Below, in pieces: positions 12,501 to 25,469 of a stretch of 64,000 bases of DNA; the first letter of the stretch is position 1; the number at the start of each line of letters is the position of its first letter. Source of the stretch: Pelodera strongyloides. Lineage: Eukaryota; Nematoda; Chromadorea; Rhabditida; Rhabditidae. The notes under the pieces were generated by a model. The model was not told the DNA's origin and did no database searches. It was given only the letters and a program-made list of their open reading frames with translations. The stretch covers positions 62,001-126,000 of the forward strand of contig JAANDG010000195.1 in assembly GCA_036852015.1 (NCBI GenBank), in the 5' to 3' direction. A program made the translations under genes and the position numbers.

Positions 12501-15262
12501 TAATGCCCCGGTTACTCGGTCCGCAGAATGCGAAATTAATGCACGTAAAAGGTAGATAGAACGCGCGTTTTGTTTTATGAACAAGGAAGGAAATGGGAAA
12601 AAAGAGAAAATAACCATAGAGCATAGAACCAAGGAAAAGGTATTCTAGGCGAAGTTACAATAGGCAGAGCTTACAGACTAACCCATGGCGAACATGAGCT
12701 TTATATCATCTAGAAGTAGGTAAGTAAACCTGTAAACCTCGCAGCTTAATGTAAGTAGAGAACGTTTTTTACAATATAGATCACAATAAAATAGCAGGAG
12801 TCTGGAAGTTACCCCCAAACAACCTTTCCGCGGACCCGTGATACATATTTATATTTGTACCGCAAACTTGAAACGGTAACGTACCTTTCCCTCGTCGAAG
12901 CGAATAGAGACGTGCAGTGGTACGTCGTTACCAGAAAAGTCGGGACTGTCCTTGTGCAGGTTGATATTGAATCTGAAGAAATATTGTAAGCTCAACTCGC
13001 TTTATCTGTGTTCTGAATTAGTTATTTCATTTTCAATTAGAAACAATTTTGGGAAATGTACGAACAACACATAGCTGATCTCGCAGGTGCGTACGAAGGA
13101 TGAATTGTATTTGCTTTTTTCATCGGATTCATATATCATTCCGCGGTAACTAATTCTTGGAAAAATACTGGTCTTGCAAAACAGTTTAGGAAATACATAA
13201 AACCATTAATCAATTCGTTTATTTTCTCGAACCCGGGGCCGCTTAATACTATTTCAATTCAAGAATATCGCGGTGTGGCGCATCCACATAAATACTTGTA
13301 GAAGAAGTGTTTTTGGAAAAAATGTGAATAAATTGTGGGGAAACGATCCCATGCACGGGATTTTGGAGTGAAATCATTCCCTGGGGACGGGGGGAACCAC
13401 CCCGACGAGGTATGCACTGACCAACAGAGGGGAACGTTGAATTATGAAGCCGAGATAAAGAATAAAGAGTCTAAAGCGACATGGCACGTGGTCTGTGAAG
13501 ATTTTGCAGGCCAACTGGTTCCCATGCATACTATATGCAATTTTTGTGTACATTTGGGCAAACATATCCTGAACCGCGTCAGACACAATTTAAAATCCAG
13601 TCCATCATACGTTTCAACCATGCGTCATAGGCATAGTTCATAGTCTCGTCAGCAACTCATATAAACCTTCCTTTCGGAAAAAGCATCCCGAATGCGCCCT
13701 AAGGGAAGCTTATGTCGAATCAGGCTAATTTTTTTCAAAACTAACTACACTTTCTGCTTTTGGAAATTATTCCGTTTTCCTATGTACTGCACTACACTTA
13801 ATCGCGGGTTGAGCGGACTGCTATATATATATCAACAAAAGAACATTATTAAGTTTTTATGTGGCCCAATCAAAGTAATAGCTCGCTATTGACAATACAA
13901 TAGATATGGCGATCGGAAATTGGCCATAAACGCAAAATGCGCTAGCATAATTCACTACGCCAGGTGCAGTAAAAAAAAGCCCATGAAACGATGATCATAG
14001 CAAATGGCAATTATGGGCACTTACGAGTACTGACTACGGACTATGAATGTACACTATACTTTAGGAAGTTTTGGTATTTTAATGATTTACTAAAGTCTAG
14101 TATCTGCCCTTACTAGTTGGAATTCCTCAAAAGTTCTGCTATAGATTATAGACCCATGGATGCAAAGACCAAAAAAAAAAGAGGCATCACAGAGAATTAT
14201 TAGAGAGAAAGAGAGAAACGAAAGAAAAATTCATCGTTAATGCTGATCCCACTTCTCGGCGGCTTAAAGTTGAACGAGAGTAAAAAAAAGGTACCCGAAA
14301 AGAAAGTGGTTTTATGATTTTGCCCAAAAGTTGTCCGAGAACTTATAAGCTTAGGCTTCACGACATTTACTTATCTAGACAGTTAGAAAGGAATGTGTTG
14401 ATTTATCGTCAAGATGTGAAGTCGGCGAAGTTATTATCAATAAACTAACTTTGTGTGCGCGATATCTAGACATGTTGAAAGCATTTTTGAGCTCTACGCA
14501 ATTTTATGCTTGACCATCTCCGGGAAGCCATTTGAATGACCCGTCTAGCAGTTTAGCCCTATCTTTAATATGGCATGGTGCGTGGTTCTGCAACGCTGCA
14601 TTTCCATTTATTATGGACACGTCCAACCAACACAGAACGACGCATTTTAGATAGTATAATTGTCCAGCATATATTTCAAAACCACGTGCCATACCGCTTT
14701 AAAGGGTAAGGAGTTTGTAAAAACCACTTTGTGAATACTTCTCTGATTACTCAAGTGCCTAACACAAAACCCACCTTTTCGAGTCCTCTTGAGTATTTCC
14801 GCGTATGATAACTGTCTGTCCGGGTTCGATTCTCTCTGTCAACTTGCTCCGGTATGGAATGTTCTGAAAGTTAGATAAATTAAGAGGTACGGCACATGGT
14901 TTAGGAACAAACACTGGACCCTTGATTCCCCATGTGTTATATGCAAACTATGTGCTATTTTGTATGATATCGATTACCCACAATATATTTGGCACAGTGC
15001 CAGAGTTTCGGCATACAGTCCACGTCGATCAGTTTGCCTGGCTCTCTCGCTTACTGGCTTATTGAGCGAATGACAGACAGAAAATACAGTATGCAGTTCC
15101 GTGCGGGACCCAGGCGGGAGACCTTGGCCAGTACATTTAGGTACTGTACATTTCACGATGAGGACCGAGAAGTTTCCGGTAAAAAGGGGAAGAAGCAAGA
15201 AATATGGAGTGTTGCACCTGAAGTTTTGGTAAGGAAGCTACATGATTAAAAACGAGACAGTT

Positions 15263-15301
<39 letters not shown>

Positions 15302-16141
15302 GAGGGAGAGTGGAGAGAGAGAGTGAGAAAGAGAAAGAGAAATTGCAGCCTTTGAAATAGCAATGAGTAACATTGTAACGGTTGTTTCTGAGTCTTTGGT
15401 ATAAATGGTTAGACAAAATTAATTATCGAAAGCTCATTGAAGTTTAGTGAAAATATAGAAGATCAGAAAAGGAAAAGTTCTAGAAAAGAAGAATTTGTGG
15501 AATAAAGAATAGATTCTTAGCTTCTGGTTCCAAGATCAAGAATCCTTCATGAATGAAGTACCTGCTAGTCAGAAGTCAGCTGAAGAATGTGAAATGGAAA
15601 TAGAGAGAGGAGCATAAGATAGAGAGAGAGGGAGTGAGCCTTAAAAGGAGAGAGACCAAGAGACAGAAGAGCATCCAAAAGGGCGGGATTCCGAATTTGC
15701 ATAATACACATACGGCATGCAGCCCTTAGGGAACGGCTCTCGACAGATTGAGTGTTTTAGGGTTCAGAGAAGTGGAGGAATAGCGAAAGACTATTGAAGC
15801 TCAGAGAGCGGCGAGAGAAGACAGAGAGCGGGATAGCTAAAGAGAAGAGATACATAGAGATGTAGAGAAGAAAGAAGGAGAGAAAGGGAGATGAGAAGAG
15901 AGCAGAGAGAAGACACAGAAAGAGGGAAAGTCGACTGAAGCTTCAAAAGGGGGCGCTTACGACATGTAGAGAAACACTAGCATGTAAGTAGGCATGTTCA
16001 TCTATGAAAAAAGAGTAAAGGTTTTAGAGGAAGTTATTTTGGACAGTGAGAGAGAGAGAGAGAGAGAGAAAAATGTTCCCAAATACAAAGAAGAGAAGAA
16101 GAGAAAACAGAGCGGGATAGCTAGAAACAGACATAGAAGAA

Positions 16142-16199
<58 letters not shown>

Positions 16200-17775
16200 C
16201 GAAATAGCGAAAGCGGATGAGATGAGATGAGATACACAGAGAAAGAGGGGAGAGAGAGGGACAGTTTGAGAGAGAACGAGGGGAGAGGGAGAGAGAAGAG
16301 ATAGAGGGGGACATACTTGATAACGCTCTCGTTCAAAGGCCTCGGAAATGAAATCGCAAAATAAGTGGAAAACAAAAAGGGTCCCCTGTTCTTTACAGCA
16401 GTTGTCCATCCGTTATGTATGCTTCAAAAATATTTGCGATGTTTTTTCGCTACATGAAAAGTACATGAAAATAGATAAATGCGCAATTCATGGCCGAATA
16501 AATTTATGGTTATTAAAAAAGAATGAAGTTATTAAGCCCTTTATAAACAGTTCATACAGTCAGACATCAAATAAACATCTACGATGAAAACTCTTCCGGA
16601 CAGGTGTAAACCTAGGTCTAAACCTTGCCAACCCCCATACTTATGGGCACGCCTAGGACTAGGTGACAAGCAGGTCATTCTAAGGATTTCCTTTACATGG
16701 GAATAATTTCAAGGGTAGACTTATGTGCAAACTTCACTACAGTGTTGAATGCTGGGATTTGATACAAATGAGATAACTAAGCTTAAAGCGAAGTACAGGC
16801 CGGTTTTTTGAAACGCATTGCGTACACCTGCTCTCATCTGCAGCATATGCAAATGAGCAAAAATTAGAATAAAAACTAGACCCTAATTAGACCCCACGTT
16901 GCATAAATGCTTAGGAATGCAAGTACTTGAGATGCGTTTCAAAAACCGGCCGGTATTTCGCTTTAAAGCGAAATACAGTCCTCTTTTTTTACAGGCCCGT
17001 GGACAACTGAGTTCTTACGTATTTATGCTAATTTGCTCGAAATTAACTCGATTTTATATTCGTTTGCATAAGCTGCATAAGAATGTGTTTCAAAAACCGG
17101 CCGATATTTCACTTTAAATAAAATCCTAATTTTAGGGAAAAAACAACCCAATTCAATGGGAGGTAAGAAATTGCAGGGTGTCAGGATAAATGTGCGAATG
17201 GAAAGAAGGATGATGGGAGGAAAAGAGAGGGAGGAAGAATGATTGGGGAGGAAAAAAAGATGGCGAACATGAAAAAGAGAGATGATGACGAGATCAGGAA
17301 AGAGAGGGAGGAAGGGTGAAGGAGAGAAAGAGAGTGGATGATAAATACTGATATCATAGATCATAGGTGGAGGAATGAGTAAGCTCCTCGTCTTGGAAAA
17401 GAAAAGCATGAGTTTGACCGATCATTCGGGAGAAACAGATAGTTTATTTTCCATGTACCCACTTACACTTACGGACTTCCCAGTCATGACAACTTACATG
17501 ATCTGACATAAACCAATTATGGTTATATGGAAAAAAAAGAGAAGGACTAAAAACAATAGTAAACAGGAGCAAGCGGGCCAGCAACCCTAAAGGAATGAAG
17601 CCGGCCCGGGAGCTATCTGCGATCCATGTCTGCCAGGCAAAATTTCACTGCTGCAACGCACGAAATATGGAAATTCGACCTCGGACCCACTTATATGTAT
17701 TTGCTGTCTCTTTTAGGCGATCTTTCGCTCTCTGCTTTGGGAGAGAGAGGGAGGAAGAGACAGAGATGTAGAGAA

Positions 17776-17808
<33 letters not shown>

Positions 17809-18523
17809 AAGAGAGAGAGATGGACATGGACATGTTGAAGACACGAGAAATTCAATATATGTAAAGTGGACATCGACAGGCCAAGTAGAGGTTCTTATTG
17901 ACGGAGTTCGAAATAGACCTTACTTTAGCCTTTGGAAGTGACATTGCGCTTGGGAGTTAAATCAACTGTCAATTAGTTAATTTACTTCTACCTTGCTTAA
18001 TTTTTCTTAGTAAGTGAGCATCACAGGGTCAGAATTCAGAACCACAAGACACAATTAGTTTGCTTACGCGTGTTTTCATTTATTGCATGTTTTTGAATGC
18101 CTTAGCATTGATAACTATCTTTTGACCCCGGTTTACTGCAAATCTCTGCACCAGTAATAGTAAGGAAAGCAACGCATTGTAGCAGTCGGGTTAGTTAGCT
18201 ATACATATACACTCTCGCTGCATTTCTATGAAAACAATTGCATTGAAGAACTACAGGAAATAATTAGTTGATGACGCTTGTTTTCATTCATTGCATGCCC
18301 TACACTTACGTGTTAGAGTTATTTACCTATTACATTGTTATGCAATATTGGAAAGTCACCAGTCACCACCCCTGGCAACTTTCTCGAAAAGTGTGCCATA
18401 TGTATGCCAACTTAGCGCCGCGCTGCAATTCGGTGCCAAACGGTTGCGGCAGCGGAACCGCACCGCTTCACCCAAAATTTTGAAAGAAATTAAAAAACTC
18501 ACGTAATTCTTGGTGGTTGCCAT
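6578..18523 (-). CDS. lec-1: Tandem-repeat galectin, LEC-1 ortholog, 282 aa
   Basis: Beta-galactoside-binding lectin with two carbohydrate-recognition domains. Model: complement(join(6578..6703, 7005..7127, 8459..8528, 8709..8800, 10099..10206, 10521..10652, 12885..12972, 14775..14863, 18503..18523)); every junction keeps frame. It starts MATTKNY and then NIPYRSKLTERIEPGQ. Domain 1 (about 8-145) has HVSIRFDEGK and GAWGKEER in place of the full HxNPR motif, as I recall for the N-terminal domain of C. elegans LEC-1. Domain 2 (about 146-282) has the canonical HFNPRFDEK and WGNEER pair and FDLEIKNEEYAFQ. The tail GDVDLTGIQVVSQQS ends in TAA. C. elegans LEC-1 is about 279 aa. The ATG follows a GTGTGCAG acceptor (minus strand, about 18535), suggesting trans-splicing or a 5' UTR intron. 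The gene spans 12 kb because of introns of 1-3.6 kb; exon 1 is only 21 bases. Confidence 0.96.
7876..7975. repeat. CT-rich microsatellite in lec-1 intron
   Basis: CTCTCT tract interrupted by a C run, in the intron between the 7005..7127 and 8459..8528 exons. Ser/Leu-rich open frames across it come from the repeat. Confidence 0.8.
9790..9990. repeat. Minisatellite, about six units, in lec-1 intron
   Basis: Tandem units built on TTTCTTGAGACCACACACGA, each followed by a variable GAA(A)TACGC or GAAACTCA linker, with periods of about 25-37 bases. The unit count is about six, the last ones diverged (ACACGCGGAG). It lies in the intron between the 8709..8800 and 10099..10206 exons. Confidence 0.85.
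10653..12884. other. lec-1 intron, 2.2 kb
   Basis: AT-rich intron with no supported coding sequence. It holds a CT tract near 11373-11405 and a short inverted repeat (GCCGATTCCACGAGC near 11850 against GCTCGTGGAATCGGC near 11950) that could fold over about 115 bases. Confidence 0.6.
12973..14774. other. lec-1 intron, 1.8 kb
   Basis: No supported coding sequence. Two copies of a short motif family, (T)TAAAGCG..ATGGCACGTGGT, occur near 13473-13492 (plus) and 14680-14701 (minus), resembling ends also seen near 28918 and 53968. Confidence 0.5.
15265..15345. repeat. GA microsatellite
   Basis: GAGAGA tract of about 80 bases with few interruptions, in the lec-1 first intron. Confidence 0.85.
16140..16320. 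repeat. GA microsatellite cluster
   Basis: A near-perfect GA run (about 16150-16197) continues as imperfect GA-rich sequence. In the lec-1 first intron. Confidence 0.85.
16783..16966. mobile_element. Family 1 palindromic MITE
   Basis: Ends TTAAAGCGAAGTACAGGCCG and CCGGTATTTCGCTTTAA are inverted. Subterminal TTTTTTGAAACGCATTG pairs with GATGCGTTTCAAAAACC. The centre holds GCATATGCAAATGAGC. About 184 bases, non-coding. Confidence 0.85.
16963..17117. mobile_element. Second family 1 MITE abutting the first
   Basis: Starts TTAAAGCGAAATACAG and ends CCGATATTTCACTTTAA. It shares the TTAA at 16963-16966 with the preceding copy, so the two stand end to end on one target sequence. Confidence 0.8.
17740..17822. 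repeat. GA microsatellite
   Basis: GAGAGA/AAGAGA tract in the lec-1 first intron. Confidence 0.85.
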
Positions 18524-20254
18524 GATCGAAATTCGGCTGCACACAGATTGACTCCTTGCTCGACCCTAAATTTCAAACTTGTTTAAATATAAAATTGACA
18601 AGTATAGAGAAACGATAGGCGAATGTGCAGAATTCAATAATAATATGTTTTACAAGTTTAAAGTCGAGAATTCAATAAGACGGGCATACGTTGACGTATT
18701 CCTTGACGAAAAATGAGCAAGCGATTCATCATAATGTTGGAGAAAGAGAATGACAGGGACAGGTGTACAGAATTGTAGGGTGTTTAGTCGCAATGTCAAA
18801 TGTGGTGTCTTTTTATAATATTCCAAAAAAATCTTGAAGATGATCACAATTTGAACAAAGCGTGGGATTAAGTAGAAGTGGTCGTACGGTTGGAAAATTG
18901 CTTGTAAATCAAACAATGAATGAAAATGTATGCAATAAGGAGGGTATGATATGCTTCATAGCAGTAATGCCCGCAGGCGAGCTTTTCAAAAGTTTCAAAT
19001 ATATCCATTATTATTTACATGATGAAGTCAAGTACAATGTTTCAAAGACGCACCAGCAACTCAACTACATACCTTATTCTTGCCAAATCCAAAAATACCA
19101 CGTCGTGGAGGCATATTTGGATAATGGATTCACTCCGTGCACTACCAAAAGGGTTCTGCAGTTAGTATTGCTTCAGAACAGAGTTAGTCCTGCTTTAGTA
19201 CACAGTTCGTGCGGATTTAGTACTGCTTCAGGACAGCGTTGTACCGCTTTAGTACAGTGTTAGTATAAAACTTGAGTATAGGTTCTTGATGATGCTGCTG
19301 TTCAATATGGTGCTGACCACAGAATGTGACAGTGTTCGCGATGCGCCTATCAATCGCTCGATATCTTTCCTTCCTATTCTCCTCTCTATATTCTCTATCT
19401 CCGGACGTCCGTATAGACACATTCCATAATAATGTTTCATATGACAAACAATAGAGGGCGCCTTTAGCCTTTAGAGCTTGCCCCCCCACGCTTTCTCTTT
19501 TAGTAAAAAGCGATTGACTCATCCATATAGAAAAGTGAAACGAAATGGTAAAAGATGTTTCGAAAGTTGACAACGCTTGGGATTTTGGATCAAGGTATTG
19601 TTCACGCCTAATATATACAGTGGGTTCAGTGGATTCCGTAACTTAGGTAAATGCCCCCTCCCCGTCCGTACCGTAACTTAAGTAAAGTAATAAAGTAACG
19701 TAAATGCTCGTCCCATTCCATACCGTAAGTTACGCAATGCCCCCCGTTCCGCGCAGCGTAAGTAACGTAAGTGCAATGCGAAATACCAATTGTCAGAAGC
19801 ACAGTGCGTTTCTAACAGAGACTAGGTCATAAGTTTTGACTGATGCGTAATGAGGTTGTTATGGAGATGTTTATTTGTCTTGACTACTCTTCCTTCTGCG
19901 CTGGAAAACGTTCAGCAAGTGTTCTAACTTGAGACACCGTACTGAAGTAGGAGAACGCGGAGAGCGAGACATCGTAGCGAGAGATGTGAAATCATTCAGC
20001 GTACATCGGAGAGTACCTGAGATAATCAGCATTGTAGCTGTCGTTCGTGTTCGTGTAAAGTTCAGATTTACAGATGAAATGCTCTGCAGAATATGTATAA
20101 AAAGCATATAAGTGATTTTCCGTGGACCGACCCTACATTTCCGTTTTCGGTTCCCTATCAAAATATACGTCAAACCGGTGGATTGCGTAAGTGAAAGCGG
20201 GTGGTCCTTTGTGACCGAAATAATTCGAAACGTTTTATTACTATGCAAACTTTG

Positions 20255-20335
20255 AGAGGGAGGTAGAAGAGAGAGAGAGAGAGAGTGAGAGATAGAGAGA
20301 AATAACGAGAGATAACGAGAGCTCCAGAAAGAGAG
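20255..20335. repeat. GA microsatellite
   Basis: GAGAGA tract passing into ATAACGAGAG units. Confidence 0.75.
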
Positions 20336-21243
20336 CTGGAGAAGACTAAGAGAACCGGCGAAATAAAAAAAAAGTTAACAATTTCATATGCACATGCATG
20401 CGAAGCAGACCAGTTTCATACTTATAGATCATGGACTCATTTTGATGATGACTATGCTGTGTGGACGGGTTAACGCAAATGCCGTCAACTACACGAACTG
20501 AATTTTTATTGGAATAATAGTTAGTCTCTAGCCGGCGGTCTTATCACTGCAATGTATTAAAAAAGCTGGGTACTGTAACGGCAAATAAACTTTCAAATTA
20601 TAATCAGAGACCCAAACATGGTAATCAACACGCAAGTCATCACAGGAAGTAGATGAAGTAATGAGAATTTCTGTTTAGTTTAGTGAGCTGCATCGTTGCC
20701 ATACCAAGCATGCATATATCTATGGGCAACAGAATCCGGATATAATACGTATCAACGTCAAATTGTCAAATTGAATAACTTTCGATTTCTAGAATGAAAC
20801 CCTCAAATTTGACAGCTAACTTATAGAATCAAGCCTATACGTATATGACCACCAAACAGCGCAGAGAATATTAAATATCAATTGAATGTATTATATGTGT
20901 ATCTATATTTGTAAAAACACAAGTAATGGATTAGCTTCACTATGACTAACATTAAAACCGATTTGCAGACATATAAGAGCGGGACTACGATTTAACAGAT
21001 TAGCATGGGCAAATTATGCTAATAAGCAGATGGGTCTCTAGCTGGAGCGTTGCCAGGAGTGGGTCCTAGTCAAATCAGCTTATGGGACACACACGTTGCT
21101 GGACGGCTGCCAACTGACGACGAGAGAGTAGCACCTGCAGCGACGAAGAGGTGGAGAGTGCAGGCGAGCTAAACACGTCCTGCAACTCGAATACATTTCC
21201 CCTTCACTACTAGGGCCCATATAGGACCCATAGTTAATTTCGA

Positions 21244-21327
21244 ATGAGAGAGAGAGGAGATAGAGAGAGTGAGAGAGAGAGAGAGTTAGAGACAGAAGAG
21301 AAAGAGAGGAGAGAGAGGAATAGTAAG
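21244..21327. repeat. GA microsatellite
   Basis: Imperfect GAGAGA tract. Confidence 0.8.
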
Positions 21328-21859
21328 CTTGTAGCGTACAAAAGCTACATTCAGCTTTCGACCTCACTACTTGCAAGCAAAGGGCTACATTATACGGTGG
21401 CGTGTTACCGTAGCATTTTTTGCATTTTGCAGTTTGAAAATAAATATAAATAAATAAAAATTTGGAGGGGTCCCAAAATGGTGTCTAGTGGTACAAATGA
21501 ATGCAAAAACATGAAAAGGATGAAAAAGTGTCTCGCTCTATATTTTAGTGCGGAAAACTGGCTGTTGCAATTTGACATTGAAATAGGAGAGAGAGAGAGA
21601 AAGAGAGAGAGGTAGAGGGGAGGGAGCGAGGGAGATAAAGAGAGATCTAACCAGGGAGAGAAGGTAACTCAGGTGGCAATAACCACAATTGCGTAGGTGA
21701 GAGTCGACTAGAGATCACGGAAAAGTGAGAGGAACCGACACGGTACTATGCTGTTGCTGGAAAGTATTAAAAATGCAACATGAATACATTCGAGTGAATA
21801 GAAAATGTTCTGTCATACACTGAATTGAGTCTCTACCAACACAATTGCATACAAATAGA

Positions 21860-21950
21860 AAGAGGGAGAGAGAGTGGGGAGGAATGAGGAAAGGGAGGTT
21901 GAGAGGGAGAGAGAGGGAGAGAGAGAAAGAGAGAGTGAAAGAGAGGGGGA

Positions 21951-21985
<35 letters not shown>
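21860..21985. repeat. GA microsatellite
   Basis: GA-rich for about 125 bases with a pure GA run near 21956-21981. Another GA block follows at 22150-22205. Confidence 0.85.
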
Positions 21986-23180
21986 TTTGTCGACAGCCTG
22001 TCACCAACCACCATGAAGACATCCATGAAGAGGAAGAGAGACACAAACACACCGATTTAGCTCTTCCCCGGGGAACGATGAACGGTTCGGGGAGGAAGGA
22101 TCTTTGGACAGACTATTCAAGTTGCAGTAACTATATCTCTCTGAAACAGAGAGGGAGAACGAGAGAGAGAGAGGGGGGGGAGAGCTAGCGAGAAGGAGAG
22201 AGGGAAAATAATACAATCCTTGCAACAGGAACAGTCCCAGTACAGGAACAGTAAGTTTCTGACTTCGGTTAAGACATGAACATATTGAATCCTGCCATAA
22301 ACGTGAAGGCATACGAGAGTAGACAGAATACTAATAGTTCCTAGGAAGGATCCCGGCTCATCCCATCATTACCCCCCTTCGGCAAGAGGCAACAAACGTC
22401 CATTGTTGCGGCTCCATCTTATAAGGCCCGAAATGTGACCGATCTTGTGGCGCTTGGCCATCTGCCAGCTGGGCCTCCCCTCCTTTCCTAAGAGATGTAT
22501 AAGATGCGGTCAATAGTACTATGCAATTTTAATTGGCTTGCATCTTTACAATTGGAAAGAAATCTCATCGAAACGGACAGAAAAATAGAGACATTGAATT
22601 TCACATCAGTTTGGGCTCAATATGAGACCTATGCATTTCTTGTACGTCTAGAGAGGCAATGAAGGAGAAAAGTTCATATAATATGCTGAATTCACAAAAA
22701 TGAACTCTTATTCTTGTACAAAAGTTAAAACTAGGCATGTCATGGTAGTTGAGTGATCTCTAAAATTCTGGACCCTCAATACAATACCAATACGAAAAAA
22801 TGAGGGACCTATACCCTTTTAAAAGGTTCCAAATTGCAAAACGACGAAGAGAAGTGAACCGTGCGTGCAGCTGCACTAACAAGTGTTTCATACAAATTTT
22901 TTGCAACGTTCAAGTTATTTTTCAGAGGGAGAGAAATGAGAGGAGAGACAAACAGACAAACACGTTCAGTATAAAAATCCATTTTCAAAGGGTCAAAAAA
23001 GTTGAAGACACCAACTTTTCTTTTTTTATACAGGCGCTTACATATGAACAGTCCCATAGGCATAGCTAGGTATTTGTACAACCGAGTTTCCCGGGACCTA
23101 AGTTTATTATAAAATTCAAATGGTTGCTACATCGACGATAATTAATTTTTTAATTAAATAAAGCAAGATGCACTTGTTCT

Positions 23181-23260
23181 GGGAGGGTATAAAACGCGGT
23201 CCGCGGTCCTGCGGTCTGCGGTCCGCGGTCCGCGGTCTGCGGTCCGCGGTCCGCGGTCCA
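23181..23260. repeat. GGTCCGC minisatellite, left member of inverted pair
   Basis: About nine units of CGGTCCG / CGGTCTG follow the flank GGGAGGGTATAAAACG. The same array with the same flank occurs in the opposite orientation at 27844-27931. Confidence 0.9.
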
Positions 23261-24017
23261 TCAGCCTGCGTCGCGGTTGAAACTGAATTTTTACATGTAA
23301 ACCGCAACGCGCTTAAATAAGTATTAATTTTGCAATAGTTTTGCATCATGCGTTTCATTTCTCCGAGGACAGGTCTAAATTAACCCAAATTTGTGTACTT
23401 TGCCAACTTATCAAAACGCGAGACTCCTAAGAACGAACTGAAAAGCCTTTTGGGAATATTGAAATTTTCTTTTCCTTTTCTGAATTTATTGACGCAATAT
23501 ATTTGTGTGCAAAATGATGACTTGAGGTGGGCCATTCCTATTTTAAAAGCCGAGACGTAGAAAAGTTATGTCGGATCTGTTTGTCTTGCCGCAAAACTGA
23601 GGATACTGGAAAGGCGACTTGAGATATTCTAATTTTCGTTGCGTTCAAACATAACGTCAAACTTTTTTTGTTAGTGGAAAAGAGTGCCAGGGCCCAGGGC
23701 TCCTTATTGTTAGAATATTCTCATGTAAAAGAACGAGGTGTGTCTTCATTAGTAAAGATTTTCACACTCTTTCATAAGTATACCCTATTTTCGTGCGTGA
23801 TGCGGGGTATTCTCAAATTCTCAATCTTACATGACAATTGGGAAACTTAGCGTGTGGAAGAAATCATTCTATCATGGAAAGTCGCCTCAGGCGGCGTTAT
23901 CCGTCTGGTAAGATATAAAGGAGAAGAGTTTTTCACGTATTTTGTTTGTTTGTATATCACAAAGAAAGCCTTCGTAACGTTTCGATAACTCAAAATCCAA
24001 ACGGAACATTCAAAATA

Positions 24018-24092
24018 TTTATCCCCCCCCCTGGCCGGGTTCGAGCCCGCCAAGCATCACATCCCTTCTCTAACAGTCGAGCTCTCTACCTG
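24018..24092 (-). other. tRNA-like fragment
   Basis: On the minus strand this reads GGTAGAGAGCTCGACTGTTAG, resembling a tRNA D-arm to anticodon region, and then GGGCTCGAACCC, resembling the T-loop/B box, before a G run. There is no complete cloverleaf or paired acceptor stem, so it is at most a tRNA relic or tRNA-derived repeat. Confidence 0.35.
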
Positions 24093-24275
24093 TTAAAGCG
24101 AAATACCGGCCGGTTTTTGAAACGCATTGCGTACACCGGCTTTCTTATGCAGCATATGCAAATGAGCATGGATTAGAATAAAAACTAGACCCCAATTAGA
24201 CCCCACGTTGCATAAATACATAGGAATGCAAGTACTTGAGATGCGTTTCAAAAACCGGCTGGTATTTCGCTTTAA
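24093..24275. mobile_element. Family 1 palindromic MITE
   Basis: Ends TTAAAGCGAAATACCGGCCG and GGCTGGTATTTCGCTTTAA are inverted, with TTTTTGAAACGCATTG and GATGCGTTTCAAAAACC inside. Very close to the 16783-16966 copy, including the interior ACTAGACCC..AATTAGACCCCACG. Confidence 0.88.
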
Positions 24276-24454
24276 GCTGTGTCAGCTTATGATACGAGTA
24301 ACTCTGTACTAAGGGCACTTTCAAACTTTCAACAGCAAACTTGCGTGGTGCAATTAGTTTCATCGAGAATCCATAATCACACAATTATTCGTTTCCACAA
24401 TCAGAAATGACTTGACAGAGTGGTATTGGTAAGGTCCACGGGTTTTACAGAAAA

Positions 24455-24581
24455 GGAGAAAGAGAGAAAAAGAGAGAGGCGAGAGAGAAAGAGAGAGAGA
24501 GATAGAGGATAGACAGACGATAGAGAGGCGAAAGAGGGAAGAGAGGAGAAAATAAGTAAGGGTCACAGATTTCACAGGAAA

Positions 24582-24621
<40 letters not shown>

Positions 24622-24725
24622 AGAGAGAGAGAGAGAAAAGACAACGAGTGAGAGAGGTGGGGAGGGGGGGAGAGTGCATGTATATACAAGAAGATGAAAC
24701 AGAAAATGAATGAGAGAGAGTGAGA
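24455..24725. repeat. GA microsatellite cluster
   Basis: About 270 bases of interrupted GA repeats, the longest pure run near 24586-24615. Confidence 0.85.
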
Positions 24726-25469
24726 GAATACCGATCTTACAGGAGCAAGACGATCCTTAGATAGGTAGGAGAGAGAGAGATTTGCAACGTGGAGCTTGGC
24801 GACACCGGGGCGCAAAGAAGGGGTTCGCCACAGCGGAGCGGCGCACTCTAGGGTACCCGGTAGGCGGTAGGTGCACCACGCGAAGTTTCCCCCGTGTAAA
24901 TTAGGAAGAAAGGGCAGGAATAATGAAAGTTGTTTGCTTACTTTTGCAGAAATATACTGCGTATTGTAATAATACGAGGGCTATTGTAATAATACGAGGG
25001 CTTTTATGTAAAATCAATACACATGTCTTAGCCACATCTTTTATCCGTAGCGCACACAAGAATGGCCACAACACAAAGCTAGTGACAGTTGTTACTCGTG
25101 TGTTGATGTAAACATTGAAACTACGAGCCAGTATGTGACTATAAACTAATTGTGAAATATAAAGATAATTTAATAATAATAATTACTATCACATATTGTC
25201 TCGTACATGTCTTCTTACAGTATATACTGTAAAAAAAGTTTAGGATTGTAGGGTACCAATCGGCCTAAGGCGCACTCCTGCTCCTGCAGTCCGAGAAGAG
25301 CCCGTTAGGTCTCTTCATCCGACTGGTCCTGGTGCTCAAATAAGAACGAGCAGCGGAAGTACTCCAATGTGCTCAAATAAGTTAATTGTTGCACAACCCG
25401 AATATGTTCCACTTTTTGGATTCATCATTTAGGTTTCTTGTTGTAGTGCATGAAGTTAAAGAGTCAGGC

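Larger units (their letters stand above)
14864..18502. other. lec-1 first intron, 3.6 kb
   Basis: The longest intron of the galectin gene. It holds several GA microsatellites (15265-15345, 15600-15660, 16045-16070, 16140-16320, 17740-17822) and two abutting family 1 MITEs (16783-17117). I see no coding exon in it; the long Ser/Leu or Arg/Glu open frames are microsatellite artefacts. Confidence 0.6.

Noticed and set aside
16002..16409. Ser/Leu-rich or Arg/Glu-rich frames over GA/CT tracts (also near 1400, 17.7, 21.9, 24.6, 29.5 and 51.3 kb)
   Set aside because: Dinucleotide repeats are open in every frame; there is no other coding evidence.
19871..20248. 125-residue minus-strand frame with a basic C-terminus
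   Set aside because: No signature, no clear splice partners and a competing plus-strand frame; not enough to call a gene.
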